Source: Bryobacter sp. (GTDB lineage: Bacteria > Acidobacteriota > Terriglobia > Bryobacterales > Bryobacteraceae). From it: a stretch of DNA of 64,000 nucleotides. Shown here one piece after another: positions 17,365 through 26,292 of this stretch; the first letter of the stretch is position 1, and each line of letters opens with the position of its first letter. The translations under genes and the position numbers were made by a program. The stretch spans positions 1 through 64,000 of the forward strand of contig JALHNI010000013.1 of assembly GCA_022843605.1 (NCBI GenBank), in the 5' to 3' direction. The notes beneath the pieces are model-generated. The model ran no database searches. It saw only the letters and a list, made by a program, of their open reading frames with translations, and was not told where the DNA came from.

Positions 17365-18749
17365 TGCGCACCCCGGCTCAGCAACATCACCTTCACCGTC
17401 TGGAACATGATGTAAAAATCGAAAACCACACTCTGCCGCTTGATGTAATACAGGTCATACTCCAGCTTCGTCACCGTGTCTTCCAGCGTGTCCCCGTACT
17501 TGTGGTTGATCTGCGCCCAACCCGTGATCCCCGGCTTCACATAATGCCGCTGCCGGTAATACGGAATCTTCTCACTCAGCATCTTCACGAACTCCGGCCG
17601 CTCCGGCCGCGGACCCACCATCGTCATCTCCCCTTTGAGCACGTTGAATAACTGCGGCAGTTCGTCCAAACGCAGCTTGCGCAGCCATTTCCCCAACGGC
17701 GTCACCCGCGGATCGTTCTTCGATGCCCACACCGCCCCGGTCCCCACCTCCGCATCCACCCCCATCGAACGAAACTTGTACAGCGTAAAAAGTTTCCCGT
17801 TCAAACCCACCCGCGTCTGCCGGTAGAACACCGGCCCCCGCGAACTCACCCGCACCGCCAGCGCCACCAACACCATCACCGGGAAGGCCAGCACCAGCGC
17901 CACCAGTGCCAACGCCCACGAATACACCTGCTGCAAACCCATCACCGCCACATTCGGCCGCAGTTCCGGCGAAAACACCAGTTCCGCCGGCTGCAGTTCC
18001 TTGATCGACAGCCGCGTAAACACCGTCTCGTACGCCGTCGCCGCCGTCTCGATCGCGAGCCCCTGAAACCGCAAGTCCAGCAACTCCAGCATTGGTAGTT
18101 GACCCCGCCGGTCCGTCATCCCCACCACCACCCGGTCCGGCTTCGTCTGCTCCACAATCCGCCGGATCTCCCCCAATCGCCCCAGCCACGGCGTTCCCCC
18201 CAACTCCCCGGGCGTCTCCTCATCGTCCACAAATCCCACCACGCGCATCCCCAACTCCACCCGCTCCCCGATCTTTCGCGTAATGTCCTCCAACACTTCG
18301 CTCCTCCCCACCAAGAGCAATCGCTGCCGCCCCAATATCCCAATCACATGGCTTGCATAGATCAGCCGGTAGCTCCCCAACACCACCACCGAGAAAATGC
18401 TCCCCACCAGCATGATCTGCCGCGGCATCATCAGTTCCACCCGCCCGTAATTCAACAGCGACTGCACCAGCAGCGCCACCCCGATGGCCAGCGATAACTG
18501 CTGCAGCAACAGCGTCCGGCTCTGAATCCGCAGATTCACATACATGTCTTGGTAATAAAAGGTCAGTACTACCGTGAACACGACCGGAACCAGGGACCAC
18601 CACCCCCCATCGTTGATCAGATACAGATCCCAGTACGGCGTGTACACCAGGTACGTCGCCAACACATAGCACCCCGTACAGAGCACCAGTTCCGACAGCA
18701 GCAGCGCGAAAACACCAGTCGGGAAAAAGACTTGGAAGAGCCGGATCAT
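17361..18749 (-). CDS. Polyprenyl sugar-1-phosphate transferase (EpsB/WbaP type)
   Basis: 462-residue initiating enzyme that moves a sugar-1-phosphate onto undecaprenyl phosphate, the first membrane step of exopolysaccharide assembly. There are four or five N-terminal membrane helices (to ~120), a soluble Rossmann-like middle domain (LLVGRSEVLEDI, PDRVVVGMTDRRG), another helix (~280-300), then the catalytic PGT core: RGPVFYRQTRVG, LYKFRSM, LRLDELPQLFNVLKGEMTMVGPRPE and KPGITGWAQI. The overall layout matches transferases associated with PEP-CTERM/exosortase systems. It heads the operon leading to the HAD, nucleotidyltransferase and CofD-GT2 genes. The divergent promoter region lies at 18750-18962. 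Confidence 0.92.
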   Translation of the reverse strand: MIRLFQVFFPTGVFALLLSELVLCTGCYVLATYLVYTPYWDLYLINDGGWWSLVPVVFTVVLTFYYQDMYVNLRIQSRTLLLQQLSLAIGVALLVQSLLNYGRVELMMPRQIMLVGSIFSVVVLGSYRLIYASHVIGILGRQRLLLVGRSEVLEDITRKIGERVELGMRVVGFVDDEETPGELGGTPWLGRLGEIRRIVEQTKPDRVVVGMTDRRGQLPMLELLDLRFQGLAIETAATAYETVFTRLSIKELQPAELVFSPELRPNVAVMGLQQVYSWALALVALVLAFPVMVLVALAVRVSSRGPVFYRQTRVGLNGKLFTLYKFRSMGVDAEVGTGAVWASKNDPRVTPLGKWLRKLRLDELPQLFNVLKGEMTMVGPRPERPEFVKMLSEKIPYYRQRHYVKPGITGWAQINHKYGDTLEDTVTKLEYDLYYIKRQSVVFDFYIMFQTVKVMLLSRGAQ

Positions 18750-18962
18750 CCCCGCCGCAGCTCCACCCCTTCACAGCTTGAAGTAATTGATTTCATTCAG
18801 GACTAGAACTATCGTCACACCGACCGTACCCCCCCTGCAATGCACCCTGATGAATGATTCGATATTGAATCCCGGTCTCAATTTAACCCTCCCCGCAAAC
18901 TTCTGGTACGCATGTCTCGTTCCCCCCTCCTTGGCGATCACGTTATCCTACCTGCAAGGTTC

Positions 18963-20120
18963 ATGCGCCCCCTGTTTGCTCTAGCCATCCTGGCCATCAT
19001 CCATTTCTCACTCTTCCCATGGCGCTGGGATCCCGCCCTCTACGCCAAACGCCCCTTCGTCTGGCTCGGCATCGGCAGCAACAGCGACTTGACCGACATC
19101 GCACTCAACCTCTTCTTCTATCTCATCCCCGCCTTAATCGGCCAATGGGCCCTCTCCACCCCCAAAACCCAACGCCGCTCCCTCTTTCACGTCGTCGCCG
19201 GCCTCACCGTCCTCTCCTTCATCCTCGAAACCCTTCAACTCGGCATCCCTGGCCGCTATGCCAATCTTCGCGATATCTTCTGTAACGCCGTCGGCGCCCT
19301 CACCGGCGCCTCGCTCGCCTCTTTCCTCCCCAACCCCTCCCGCTTCCTCACCCGCTTCCGGCTTCCCCCTCAAGCCGTTATCCTCGCCCTCTTCTTCCTT
19401 GCCTGGCTCTCCTGGCAGGCCTTTCCCTTCCTCCCGCATGTCCGTTTACACCGTATCCTCCACATCCCCCACATCCTCCTCCACCCCACTTGGCGCTACA
19501 CCGAACTCGCCGACGTGTTCTTTGCCCTCCTGCTCCTCCACCTCATCGCCCTCCATCTCCGCCTCCCCGCCTTCCGCTTCACCCTCGCCGCCGCCGCCCT
19601 GCTCCCCTTCCAATCCTTCGTCCGCAACTCCGAAATCTCCCCCAACCGCCTCGCCGCCGCCGCCCTCGCCCTTCTCCTCGCCGCCACCCTCTTTCGCCGG
19701 CCCAACCGTCATCGCACCTTCTACCTCGCCGTCCTCCTCACCGCCTGGCTCCTCATCCGCCAGATTGCCCCCGGCGGCTTCACCGCCGAAGCCGTCAACT
19801 CCTTCACCTGGACCCCCTTTGTCACCCTCATCGAATACAGCCGCGTCGAATCCGTCCGCCTCCTCAGCGCTAAAATCCTCCTCTACGGCGGCGCCATCTG
19901 GCTCTGGCGCGAAACCGGACTCACCCTCCGCATCGCCACCCTCGCCGTCTTCCTCCTGCTCACCCTCACCGAAATCTTCCAGTGCTTCATCCCCGGCCGC
20001 ACCCCCGAAACCACCGACCTCATCCTCACCCTCCTCTCCGCCTGGCTCATTCACCTAACGACAAACGGCGGACACACCGCCGTGCGCCCGCCGTCAAACT
20101 CTTCATTAATTTCTTCCTAA
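18963..20120 (+). CDS. VanZ-like membrane protein with two VanZ-type halves
   Basis: About 385 residues, nearly all membrane helices. The first half has the VanZ pattern: HFSLFPWRW, SDLTDIALNLFFYLIP, SFILETLQLGIPGRYANLRDIFCNAVGALTG. A second, diverged copy appears near the end (LTEIFQCFIPGRTPETTDLILTLLSAWLI). VanZ-family proteins are linked to glycopeptide tolerance and envelope glycan systems, but their mechanism is unknown. I favour the ATG at 18963, where AAGG sits just upstream and the helix begins at once; an ATG at 18912 would add 17 residues. The end overlaps the convergent wecB gene by 4 bases. Confidence 0.78.
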   Translation: MRPLFALAILAIIHFSLFPWRWDPALYAKRPFVWLGIGSNSDLTDIALNLFFYLIPALIGQWALSTPKTQRRSLFHVVAGLTVLSFILETLQLGIPGRYANLRDIFCNAVGALTGASLASFLPNPSRFLTRFRLPPQAVILALFFLAWLSWQAFPFLPHVRLHRILHIPHILLHPTWRYTELADVFFALLLLHLIALHLRLPAFRFTLAAAALLPFQSFVRNSEISPNRLAAAALALLLAATLFRRPNRHRTFYLAVLLTAWLLIRQIAPGGFTAEAVNSFTWTPFVTLIEYSRVESVRLLSAKILLYGGAIWLWRETGLTLRIATLAVFLLLTLTEIFQCFIPGRTPETTDLILTLLSAWLIHLTTNGGHTAVRPPSNSSLISS

Positions 20121-21226
20121 GCCGCCAAAGCCCGCTTCGCCTCCATCCCCAGAAACTCCCGCAGCGCCCCCACCACCCGGCCCGCCGCCCGGCCATCCCA
20201 GCCTTCCGGCACCCGCCCCGGCTTCCGTTCCCAATCCACCCCCGTCCACGCTGCCAGAATCGACTCCCGCCGCGTCCCCGCCAGCAGATTCGTTCCCTGC
20301 TCCACCGTCGCCGGCCGCTCCGTGTTGTCTCTCAATGTCAGACACGGCACGCCCAACACCGTCGTCTCTTCCTGGATGCCACCCGAATCCGTCAGCACCA
20401 CGGATGAACCCGCCACCAAACCCAAAAACTCCACATACCCCAATGGCTCCAGCAAGTGAATCCGCTCGCTCACGGACAACCCCGCCGCCTCCAACCGCGC
20501 CCGCGTCCGCGGATGCACCGGAAAATACAACGGCTGCCGCTGCGCAATCACCTCCAGCGTCCCCAGCAACTCCGCCAATCGCTCCGGCTCATCCACGTTG
20601 CCCGCCCGATGCAGAGTCACCACCCCGTAGTCTTCCGAAATCCCCAAACGCTCCTGAATGCCCACCCGCCGCGCCCGCTCCAGGTTCCCCCGCAACGAGT
20701 CGATCATCAGATTTCCCACCAGCCGCATCCGGCTCTCCGGCACGCCCTCCGCCCGCAGATTGCGCATCCCGCTCTCTTCGCTCGCCAGCAGCAAGTCCGA
20801 AATCGAGTCCACCGCCAGCCGGTTGATCTCCTCCGGCATCGTCCGGTCAAAGCTCCGCAAACCGGCCTCCACATGCACCACCGGAATCCCCATCTTCGCA
20901 GCCACCAGCGCCGCGCCCAGCGTCGAGTTCACATCGCCCACCACCAACACCGCCGCCGGTCTCTCCGCTTCCAACACCGGCTCAATCCGCTCCAGAATCC
21001 GCGCCGTCTGCGCCGCATGCGATCCCGAACCAACCTCGAGAAAATACGCCGGCTGCGGCAACCCTAAGTCCCGCAAAAACTGCCCCGACAACGCTTCATC
21101 ATAGTGCTGGCCCGTATGCACCAACACCGGCTCAAAGCCCGGATCCCCGGCCAACTCCGGCCACAGCGGACCCAGCTTCATGAAATTCGGCCGCGCTCCG
21201 GCCACCAATAGAATCTTTTTTCTCAC
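20117..21226 (-). CDS. wecB: UDP-N-acetylglucosamine 2-epimerase (non-hydrolysing)
   Basis: 369-residue WecB-type epimerase converting UDP-GlcNAc to UDP-ManNAc for surface glycan synthesis. Clear motifs are VAGARPNFMKLGPL at the start, HTGQHYDEALS, VVGDVNSTLGAAL, HVEAGLRSFDRTMPEEINR, VTLHRAGNVD, FPVHPRTRARL and the C-domain LTDSGGIQEETTVLGVP. The GTG at 21226 has a strong GGAGGA site (minus strand, 21234-21239) seven bases upstream, even though it lies inside the preceding GT4 gene, which it overlaps by 95 bases. It closes the long minus-strand capsule operon. Confidence 0.95.
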   Translation of the reverse strand: MRKKILLVAGARPNFMKLGPLWPELAGDPGFEPVLVHTGQHYDEALSGQFLRDLGLPQPAYFLEVGSGSHAAQTARILERIEPVLEAERPAAVLVVGDVNSTLGAALVAAKMGIPVVHVEAGLRSFDRTMPEEINRLAVDSISDLLLASEESGMRNLRAEGVPESRMRLVGNLMIDSLRGNLERARRVGIQERLGISEDYGVVTLHRAGNVDEPERLAELLGTLEVIAQRQPLYFPVHPRTRARLEAAGLSVSERIHLLEPLGYVEFLGLVAGSSVVLTDSGGIQEETTVLGVPCLTLRDNTERPATVEQGTNLLAGTRRESILAAWTGVDWERKPGRVPEGWDGRAAGRVVGALREFLGMEAKRALAA

Positions 21227-22442
21227 CGGTCATTCCTCCAAATAGATCCGTCATTGCCCGCGCCTGCCGCTCCCGACTGTAACTCGGGGCCGCCCGTAAC
21301 GCCGCCGTCGCCATCCGCGCCCGCCCCTCGCCATCCTCCGCAAACTCGCCCACTGCCCGCGCCAACGCCATCAGGTCGCCGGACGGCACATGCACTCCCG
21401 CCCCCTCCATCGCCACTAACTCGCTAGCCTGCCCCTCCGGCGCCGCCAGTAACACCGGCTTCCCCGAAGCCATCGCCTCAAAGATCTTCGAAGGAATCAC
21501 CGTCGCAAACACCGGCGTATCCTTCAAATGCACCAGCGCCACATCCACCAGGCTCCACACCCGCGGCATCATCGACTTTGGCTGCGAAGAAATGAACGTG
21601 ACGTTCTCCAGTCCCCGCCGCGCCGCCTCCAACATCAACATCTCCCGCTCCGCTCCCGGCCCCACCAACAGAAAGCGCACCCGCTCACCGCGTAGATACT
21701 CCGCCGTATCCAACACCCCCATCAGCCCGTGCGCCATCCCCAACGTGCCTACATACCCCACCACTAACTCATCCGGCGCTATCCCCCACGCCTCTGCTAG
21801 CTCTCCATCGCGCTGGCGTGGCCCGTACATCGATAACTCCACGCCATTCAATACCACCGCCACCTTCTCCGCCGGTACCCCGCGCTCCACTAAGTCCCGC
21901 CGGAACGCCGGCGTCTGCGCCGCAATCACCTCCGCCCTGCCGTACAAAAACATCTCCAGCATCGTCAGCAGCCGGATCACCAACCCGCCCTTCATCGCCC
22001 CCACCGCTTCAATCGACGCTGGCCACAAATCCGATAACTCCAGTAAGAACGGCCGCCGATGCCACACGCTCGCCATCCAACCCGCCAACGCCGCGAAGAA
22101 CTGCGGCGACGTCGCCCCCACCACATCCGGACGCCTCTCGAAACAAGCGCACAATACCGCCATCGGGAGAAACGAAACAAAGTCCAGCATCCGCTTCACC
22201 CGGCCCTCATTGGCCGCGATAAACGTCTTCACCCGCACCACGCGAATCCCGTCGATCGTCTCTACCTGCCGCCACCGGTTCGAGTAACCCGCGAATAACT
22301 TCCCTTCTGGAAAGTTCGGTGCGCAAGTGACCACCGTTACTTCGTGCCCCCAGCGCACCCAGTAACGCGCCCGCTCATACACGCGCGAGGCCTGCGCGTT
22401 CCGTTCCGGCGCAAAGTTATCCGCGAAAAACAGAATCCTCAT
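21132..22442 (-). CDS. GT4 family glycosyltransferase
   Basis: 436-residue GT4 enzyme of the WcaI/WbuB kind. The N-domain starts RILFFADNFAPERNAQASRVYERARYW in separable blocks (RILFFADNF, then a Tyr/Arg-rich helix) and has a GHEVTVVTCAPNFP strand. The C-domain has VVGYVGTLGMAHGLMGVLD, FLLVGPGAER, VTFISSQPKSMMP and an E-x7-E-like segment in PSKIFEAMASGKPVLLA. The ATG at 22442 overlaps the heparinase stop (ATGA). The C-terminal ~30 residues are encoded within the wecB start region and look unconserved. Confidence 0.9.
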   Translation of the reverse strand: MRILFFADNFAPERNAQASRVYERARYWVRWGHEVTVVTCAPNFPEGKLFAGYSNRWRQVETIDGIRVVRVKTFIAANEGRVKRMLDFVSFLPMAVLCACFERRPDVVGATSPQFFAALAGWMASVWHRRPFLLELSDLWPASIEAVGAMKGGLVIRLLTMLEMFLYGRAEVIAAQTPAFRRDLVERGVPAEKVAVVLNGVELSMYGPRQRDGELAEAWGIAPDELVVGYVGTLGMAHGLMGVLDTAEYLRGERVRFLLVGPGAEREMLMLEAARRGLENVTFISSQPKSMMPRVWSLVDVALVHLKDTPVFATVIPSKIFEAMASGKPVLLAAPEGQASELVAMEGAGVHVPSGDLMALARAVGEFAEDGEGRARMATAALRAAPSYSRERQARAMTDLFGGMTGEKKDSIGGRSAAEFHEAGSAVAGVGRGSGL

Positions 22443-24022
22443 TGAAACCTCACTCTCGTCACATACTTCCCCGCCCCCGCGCCCACCATCCGCAACCGGC
22501 TCGACGAAATCCGCCGGTAAAACTCCGGCCGCCACTCCGCGGGTTCCCCAATCACCTGCACCCCGGCCGGCGGAATCACCTGCGCAATCTTCCACCCCTC
22601 CCGCCACAACTCCAGCCCCCGTAACTCGATACTCGGATGCAGCGGTAGGAACCATTCCAGAAGCTCCCCTCCACTGAGTTCGTCTTCAATCGTTAACTCG
22701 GCTTCGCGCACCGTCACCCGCCGCCGATGCCTCACCGGCTCGTAGCCCGTATGCATCGCTTCCGCCCACACCGCGCCCGGCTCCGCTCCGTCCGTACGCT
22801 CCCGCACTCGTGCCCGCCGCGCCACCCGAAACGCTCCCCACATCTCACTGGAGTTCCGCCCGTCGACGCGCACCGTCGCATGCGCCTCCGTCGACCGCTC
22901 AAAGTCCCGCACCTCACCCGCCGTGTAAGTCGAAACCCCGCTATTGACAATCACCCGCCCGCCCCACCAGCTCGCCTCCACGCTCAACGTCCCCGCATGC
23001 GCGTGCCCCGGTTGATAGTCCGGGCCCGGACCCGCCCCGTCAAACAACACCACCAATTCGCCCATCTCCAACCGCCGGTAACCCGACTCCGATAGCCCGC
23101 CCGCCCTCTGCCCGCCGCCGATCCCCAACCGCTCCGCGTACTGCTCCAGTTCGTCGTAACTCCCCGCCACGCCCAGGCACGTATCCTGGAAGAACGCCAT
23201 CTCGCCATCCGGATGCCGCATCGCCCGCAACCAGCCCAGCATTCGCGCCACCGCCGCCCGCCATCCAGACCGCTCTTTCCACACTTCCGGATACGCTTGC
23301 CGCAGGCTCTCTAAGTCGAGTAAGTCCTCAAGGATCAGCGCGTGATACATCGGGCTGCGCTCGTAGTGTCCGCCATCGGCGAGAATCTGCTCGGGAACTT
23401 CCTGGTCCAGAATGCGCAACCCCGTCTCCAGCCAACGCGCCGCCTCACTTCCCTCAAAGTAAGTCCCCGCGTAAATCAACGCCTTCGCATTCACGAATAA
23501 GTGGTTCGCCAGTAGCCGGTACTCAATCCTCCCCGCCAAAACCCGGGCCTGCGCCGCCAGACTCGCCTCGAATCCCGCCGGAGCCGACTGCCCATTCCGT
23601 AATCTGGCCCGCCACCGCACCCAGTTCACAATCCGCCGCGACAACGGGTAAGGCTCCCAGCCCGCCCCCGCGCCCACCGGATTCTCGGCCATCCACCGCG
23701 CCAGCCAATCCGCCGACACCCGTGGATCCTCGAAGTAGTGCAGGTGGTAAGTCCAAAGCCGCGGCTGGGCCGGATCATTCCAATCCCTCACCTCTGCCCC
23801 GCGATTCAAAATCCAAACCTGCCCCCCCGGCAGCATCGACGCCGGCCGCAGATACCCCTCCACCCATTCGCCCGTCGGACGGCGCCGCGGCAGCGCTCCA
23901 CCGATCGCTACCGGCTTTCGTCCCACCCGCTCCGTTGCCCAACCCAACACCTGCCGTACCTTGAGATGCCGCGCCGTCTCCAAATAGTGGGACGCCCCCA
24001 CCCTCGCCAGGCCCGCTAACAT
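22439..24022 (-). CDS. Heparinase II/III-family polysaccharide lyase
   Basis: 527-residue protein with an alpha/alpha toroid N-part and a beta-sandwich C-part of the heparinase II/III family. Typical segments are LWTYHLHYFEDP, NWVRWRARLR, LLANHLFVNAKALIYAG, DGGHYERSPMYHALILEDLLDL (catalytic-loop region with conserved Asn/His/Tyr) and HAHAGTLSVEASWWGGRVIVNSG-like sheet sequence. These enzymes cleave uronic-acid polymers; in capsule operons they may edit or clear the polymer. No signal peptide is evident, which is common for capsule-locus members. The ATG at 24022 has GGAGG seven bases upstream and overlaps the upstream stop by 7 bases; an ATG at 24046 lacks such a site. Confidence 0.87.
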   Translation of the reverse strand: MLAGLARVGASHYLETARHLKVRQVLGWATERVGRKPVAIGGALPRRRPTGEWVEGYLRPASMLPGGQVWILNRGAEVRDWNDPAQPRLWTYHLHYFEDPRVSADWLARWMAENPVGAGAGWEPYPLSRRIVNWVRWRARLRNGQSAPAGFEASLAAQARVLAGRIEYRLLANHLFVNAKALIYAGTYFEGSEAARWLETGLRILDQEVPEQILADGGHYERSPMYHALILEDLLDLESLRQAYPEVWKERSGWRAAVARMLGWLRAMRHPDGEMAFFQDTCLGVAGSYDELEQYAERLGIGGGQRAGGLSESGYRRLEMGELVVLFDGAGPGPDYQPGHAHAGTLSVEASWWGGRVIVNSGVSTYTAGEVRDFERSTEAHATVRVDGRNSSEMWGAFRVARRARVRERTDGAEPGAVWAEAMHTGYEPVRHRRRVTVREAELTIEDELSGGELLEWFLPLHPSIELRGLELWREGWKIAQVIPPAGVQVIGEPAEWRPEFYRRISSSRLRMVGAGAGKYVTRVRFQ

Positions 24023-26091
24023 CCCGCAGCCTCCACCGCCAGACATGACACTTCAAGTAACTCGGGAAGCGGAATCGGATCAGCCGCCGCCGGATCCCGC
24101 ACCGCCGCCAGAAATGCCGCCACCAGCGCCGCATTGCCCTTGTCCTGACGCCACATCCGCCGGCTCCCCGCGCCCCCATGCACCTGTAACCGCCGGAAGT
24201 TATCGATCTCCAATACCTTGCCGCCGCAAAAGACTTGTAACTTCTCCTTCGCCACCGACCGGTGCCCGTTTGTGAAGTAATTCAGCGTCCCCACCGACCC
24301 ATCAACAAACTCCAATAACACCGTCCCCCCGTCGCCCGCCCCCCCGGCAGTTCGAGCCGCCACCATCCGGCCCACCTTCACCCCCGCCAGATGCCGCAGT
24401 AAGTCGATAAAGTGGCAACCCTCGCCCAGCAGCCGGTCCTGCCCGGCCCAGTGCCCGGCCGCCACCTCGCCCGCGTTCACCGTCATCACCATCGACTTCG
24501 GTCCGCTCGCTCCCGCTAACTGCCGCTGTAAGTCGATCGTGAGCGGCGCAAACCGCCGATTGAAGCCCACGCATAGCCGCTGCCCTGCGGCCACCGACAT
24601 GCTGATCCGCTCCAGATCCGTCAGCTTCGTCGCCAGCGGCTTCTCGACAAAGACATGCTTGCCCGCTGCCAGCGCCTCCAACACCAACTCCGCATGCGAG
24701 TCATGCGGCGTCGCGATGAAAACGGTCTCAATCTCCGGATCCGCCAACACCGCATCAATGTCCGATGAGGCCCGCGCAAAGCCGAACTTCCTTCCCGCCG
24801 CCGCCGCCGAAACCCCTTCGCGCGACACAATCGTCCGCAGGCTCGCCCCCGCCGCCGCCACGGCCGGCAACAACACCTTGCTCGCATACCCCCCCGCCCC
24901 AATAAACCCCACCGACACCCCGGTGGGGCGGGCCCCCCGGCCCGCCACCGTCAAACCACCCAAACCAATCGTCCGCTCCGCCTCCCCCTCTCCGCCGTAC
25001 TCCAGCAGAATCCCCAACGACGGCCCGCCCCCGGTCAGCACCCGGTAAGCTTCATCCGCCCGCTCCACCGCAAAGCGGTGCGTAATCAACGGCCGCACCA
25101 CCAGCGCCCCGGTTCTCATCATTCCCAGCACCGCTTCGAAGTTCCGCTGCGCCGTCCAACGCACATGCGCGTAAGGGTAATCCTGCCCCCGCTCCTCATA
25201 CTGCGCGTCATAACGCCCCGGTCCATATGAACACGACACCTCCAGCCGCACTTCGCTCTTATAGAAGTCCGCCCGGTCCAGTTCCATCCCCGCCACGCCC
25301 ACCAGCACCACGCGCCCCCGTTGCCGCGACATCTGCGCCGCCTGCCGCACGGGAGCCGAACTGGAGGTTGCCGTACACACCAGCACCCCGTCGACGCCTC
25401 GCCCGCCCGTAGCCGCCCGCGCCGCCATCACCGGATCGACACCGGCCCGCAGATCGAATGTCTCGGCCCCAAAGCCCGCCGCTAGCTCCAACCGGTCCCG
25501 CGACAGATCCGTCGCTAACACCCGGCACCCGTTCGCCCGTAACAGCTGCACCGCCAGCAGCCCGATCGGGCCCAACCCACACACGCAAAAAACCTCGCCC
25601 AACTGCGGCGCCGCACGCCGCACGCCTTCCAGCGCAATCGCTGCCAGCACCGTAAAGCTCGCCGTCTCGTCGCTCACCTCATCCGGCACCCGCGCGCACA
25701 GGTTCCGCGCCACCGTCACATACTCGGCATGCACGCCATTCGAGACAATCCGGTCGCCCTCCTTGAACTCCGGACAGCCGCTCTCCCGCACCACCGCCAC
25801 ATTCGCGTAGCCCAACGGAATCTCGCGGTCCAGCTTCGCCTGCACCGCCGCCAACGTCGCCGCCATCCCATCCGTCCGCACCTTCTCGAACGTCTGCCGC
25901 ACCCGCTCCGGCTCCCGCCGCGCCTTCCCCCACCAGCTCGCCTGCCCAAACTCGATCAACATCCGCTCGGTCCCCGCCGAAATCAGACTCGTCCGTGTCC
26001 GCCCCAGCACATAGCCCGGCCGCACCATCGGCACCGGCACCTCCACCACCGACACGATTCCCGTCTTCAAACTCTCGAGTACCTGTTTCAA
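24016..26091 (-). CDS. Bi-domain oxidoreductase (MDR alcohol dehydrogenase + Gfo/Idh/MocA)
   Basis: 691-residue fusion. Residues ~1-365 are a medium-chain dehydrogenase: TSLISAGTERML, PLGYANVAVV, CGLGPIGLLAVQLLRANGC (NAD-binding GxGPxG) and GRVVLVGVAG. The usual structural zinc cysteines are not evident. From ~385 a Gfo/Idh/MocA domain follows: VGFIGAGGYASKVLLPA, FIATPHDSHAEL and VFVEKPLATK with the catalytic Lys. This architecture recurs beside heparinase-type genes in capsule loci. The TTG at 26091 is chosen because GGAGGA lies five bases upstream and the sequence then opens LKQVLESLKTG, the family's usual N-terminus; a GTG at 26133 would add 14 unrelated residues. Confidence 0.9.
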   Translation of the reverse strand: MKQVLESLKTGIVSVVEVPVPMVRPGYVLGRTRTSLISAGTERMLIEFGQASWWGKARREPERVRQTFEKVRTDGMAATLAAVQAKLDREIPLGYANVAVVRESGCPEFKEGDRIVSNGVHAEYVTVARNLCARVPDEVSDETASFTVLAAIALEGVRRAAPQLGEVFCVCGLGPIGLLAVQLLRANGCRVLATDLSRDRLELAAGFGAETFDLRAGVDPVMAARAATGGRGVDGVLVCTATSSSAPVRQAAQMSRQRGRVVLVGVAGMELDRADFYKSEVRLEVSCSYGPGRYDAQYEERGQDYPYAHVRWTAQRNFEAVLGMMRTGALVVRPLITHRFAVERADEAYRVLTGGGPSLGILLEYGGEGEAERTIGLGGLTVAGRGARPTGVSVGFIGAGGYASKVLLPAVAAAGASLRTIVSREGVSAAAAGRKFGFARASSDIDAVLADPEIETVFIATPHDSHAELVLEALAAGKHVFVEKPLATKLTDLERISMSVAAGQRLCVGFNRRFAPLTIDLQRQLAGASGPKSMVMTVNAGEVAAGHWAGQDRLLGEGCHFIDLLRHLAGVKVGRMVAARTAGGAGDGGTVLLEFVDGSVGTLNYFTNGHRSVAKEKLQVFCGGKVLEIDNFRRLQVHGGAGSRRMWRQDKGNAALVAAFLAAVRDPAAADPIPLPELLEVSCLAVEAAGC
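24923..24948. repeat. GC-rich palindromic repeat, copy 1
   Basis: A GTGGGGCGGGC / GGCCCGCCAC inverted repeat with a C-rich centre. It matches 21 of 24 aligned bases with the element at 26843-26866. It lies in the linker between the two domains of the bi-domain oxidoreductase, where it encodes a GRGARP-like loop. It is a candidate dispersed palindromic (REP-like) element tolerated in a linker. Confidence 0.5.
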
Positions 26092-26096
26092 TCCAT

Positions 26097-26102
26097 TCCT
26101 CC
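26097..26102 (-). promoter_or_regulatory. Strong ribosome binding site deciding a TTG start
   Basis: On the minus strand GGAGGA lies five bases before the TTG at 26091. It is a near-perfect Shine-Dalgarno element and is the reason for choosing this start of the bi-domain oxidoreductase. Confidence 0.7.
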
Positions 26103-26292
26103 AAACCCAACCACTCACCCGCTCCGCCCCCACCTCCCAACAGAACCGCTCGCCGTCAGGGAGCGGAAGCCATAGTCCCGGTCACAAGCAATTCAAAATC
26201 TATAACTCACTCATTACAAGACCTTTATCTGCAAGCTCCCCTTCGGAAATTACCCCGCCCCCCGCTAAACTCAAATCGAGAAAGGACTTCCT

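Noticed and set aside
22443-22655. 71-residue N-terminal extension of the GT4 gene
   Set aside because: Falls in the heparinase coding region, and the GT4 fold begins at the ATG at 22442, which shares ATGA with the upstream stop.
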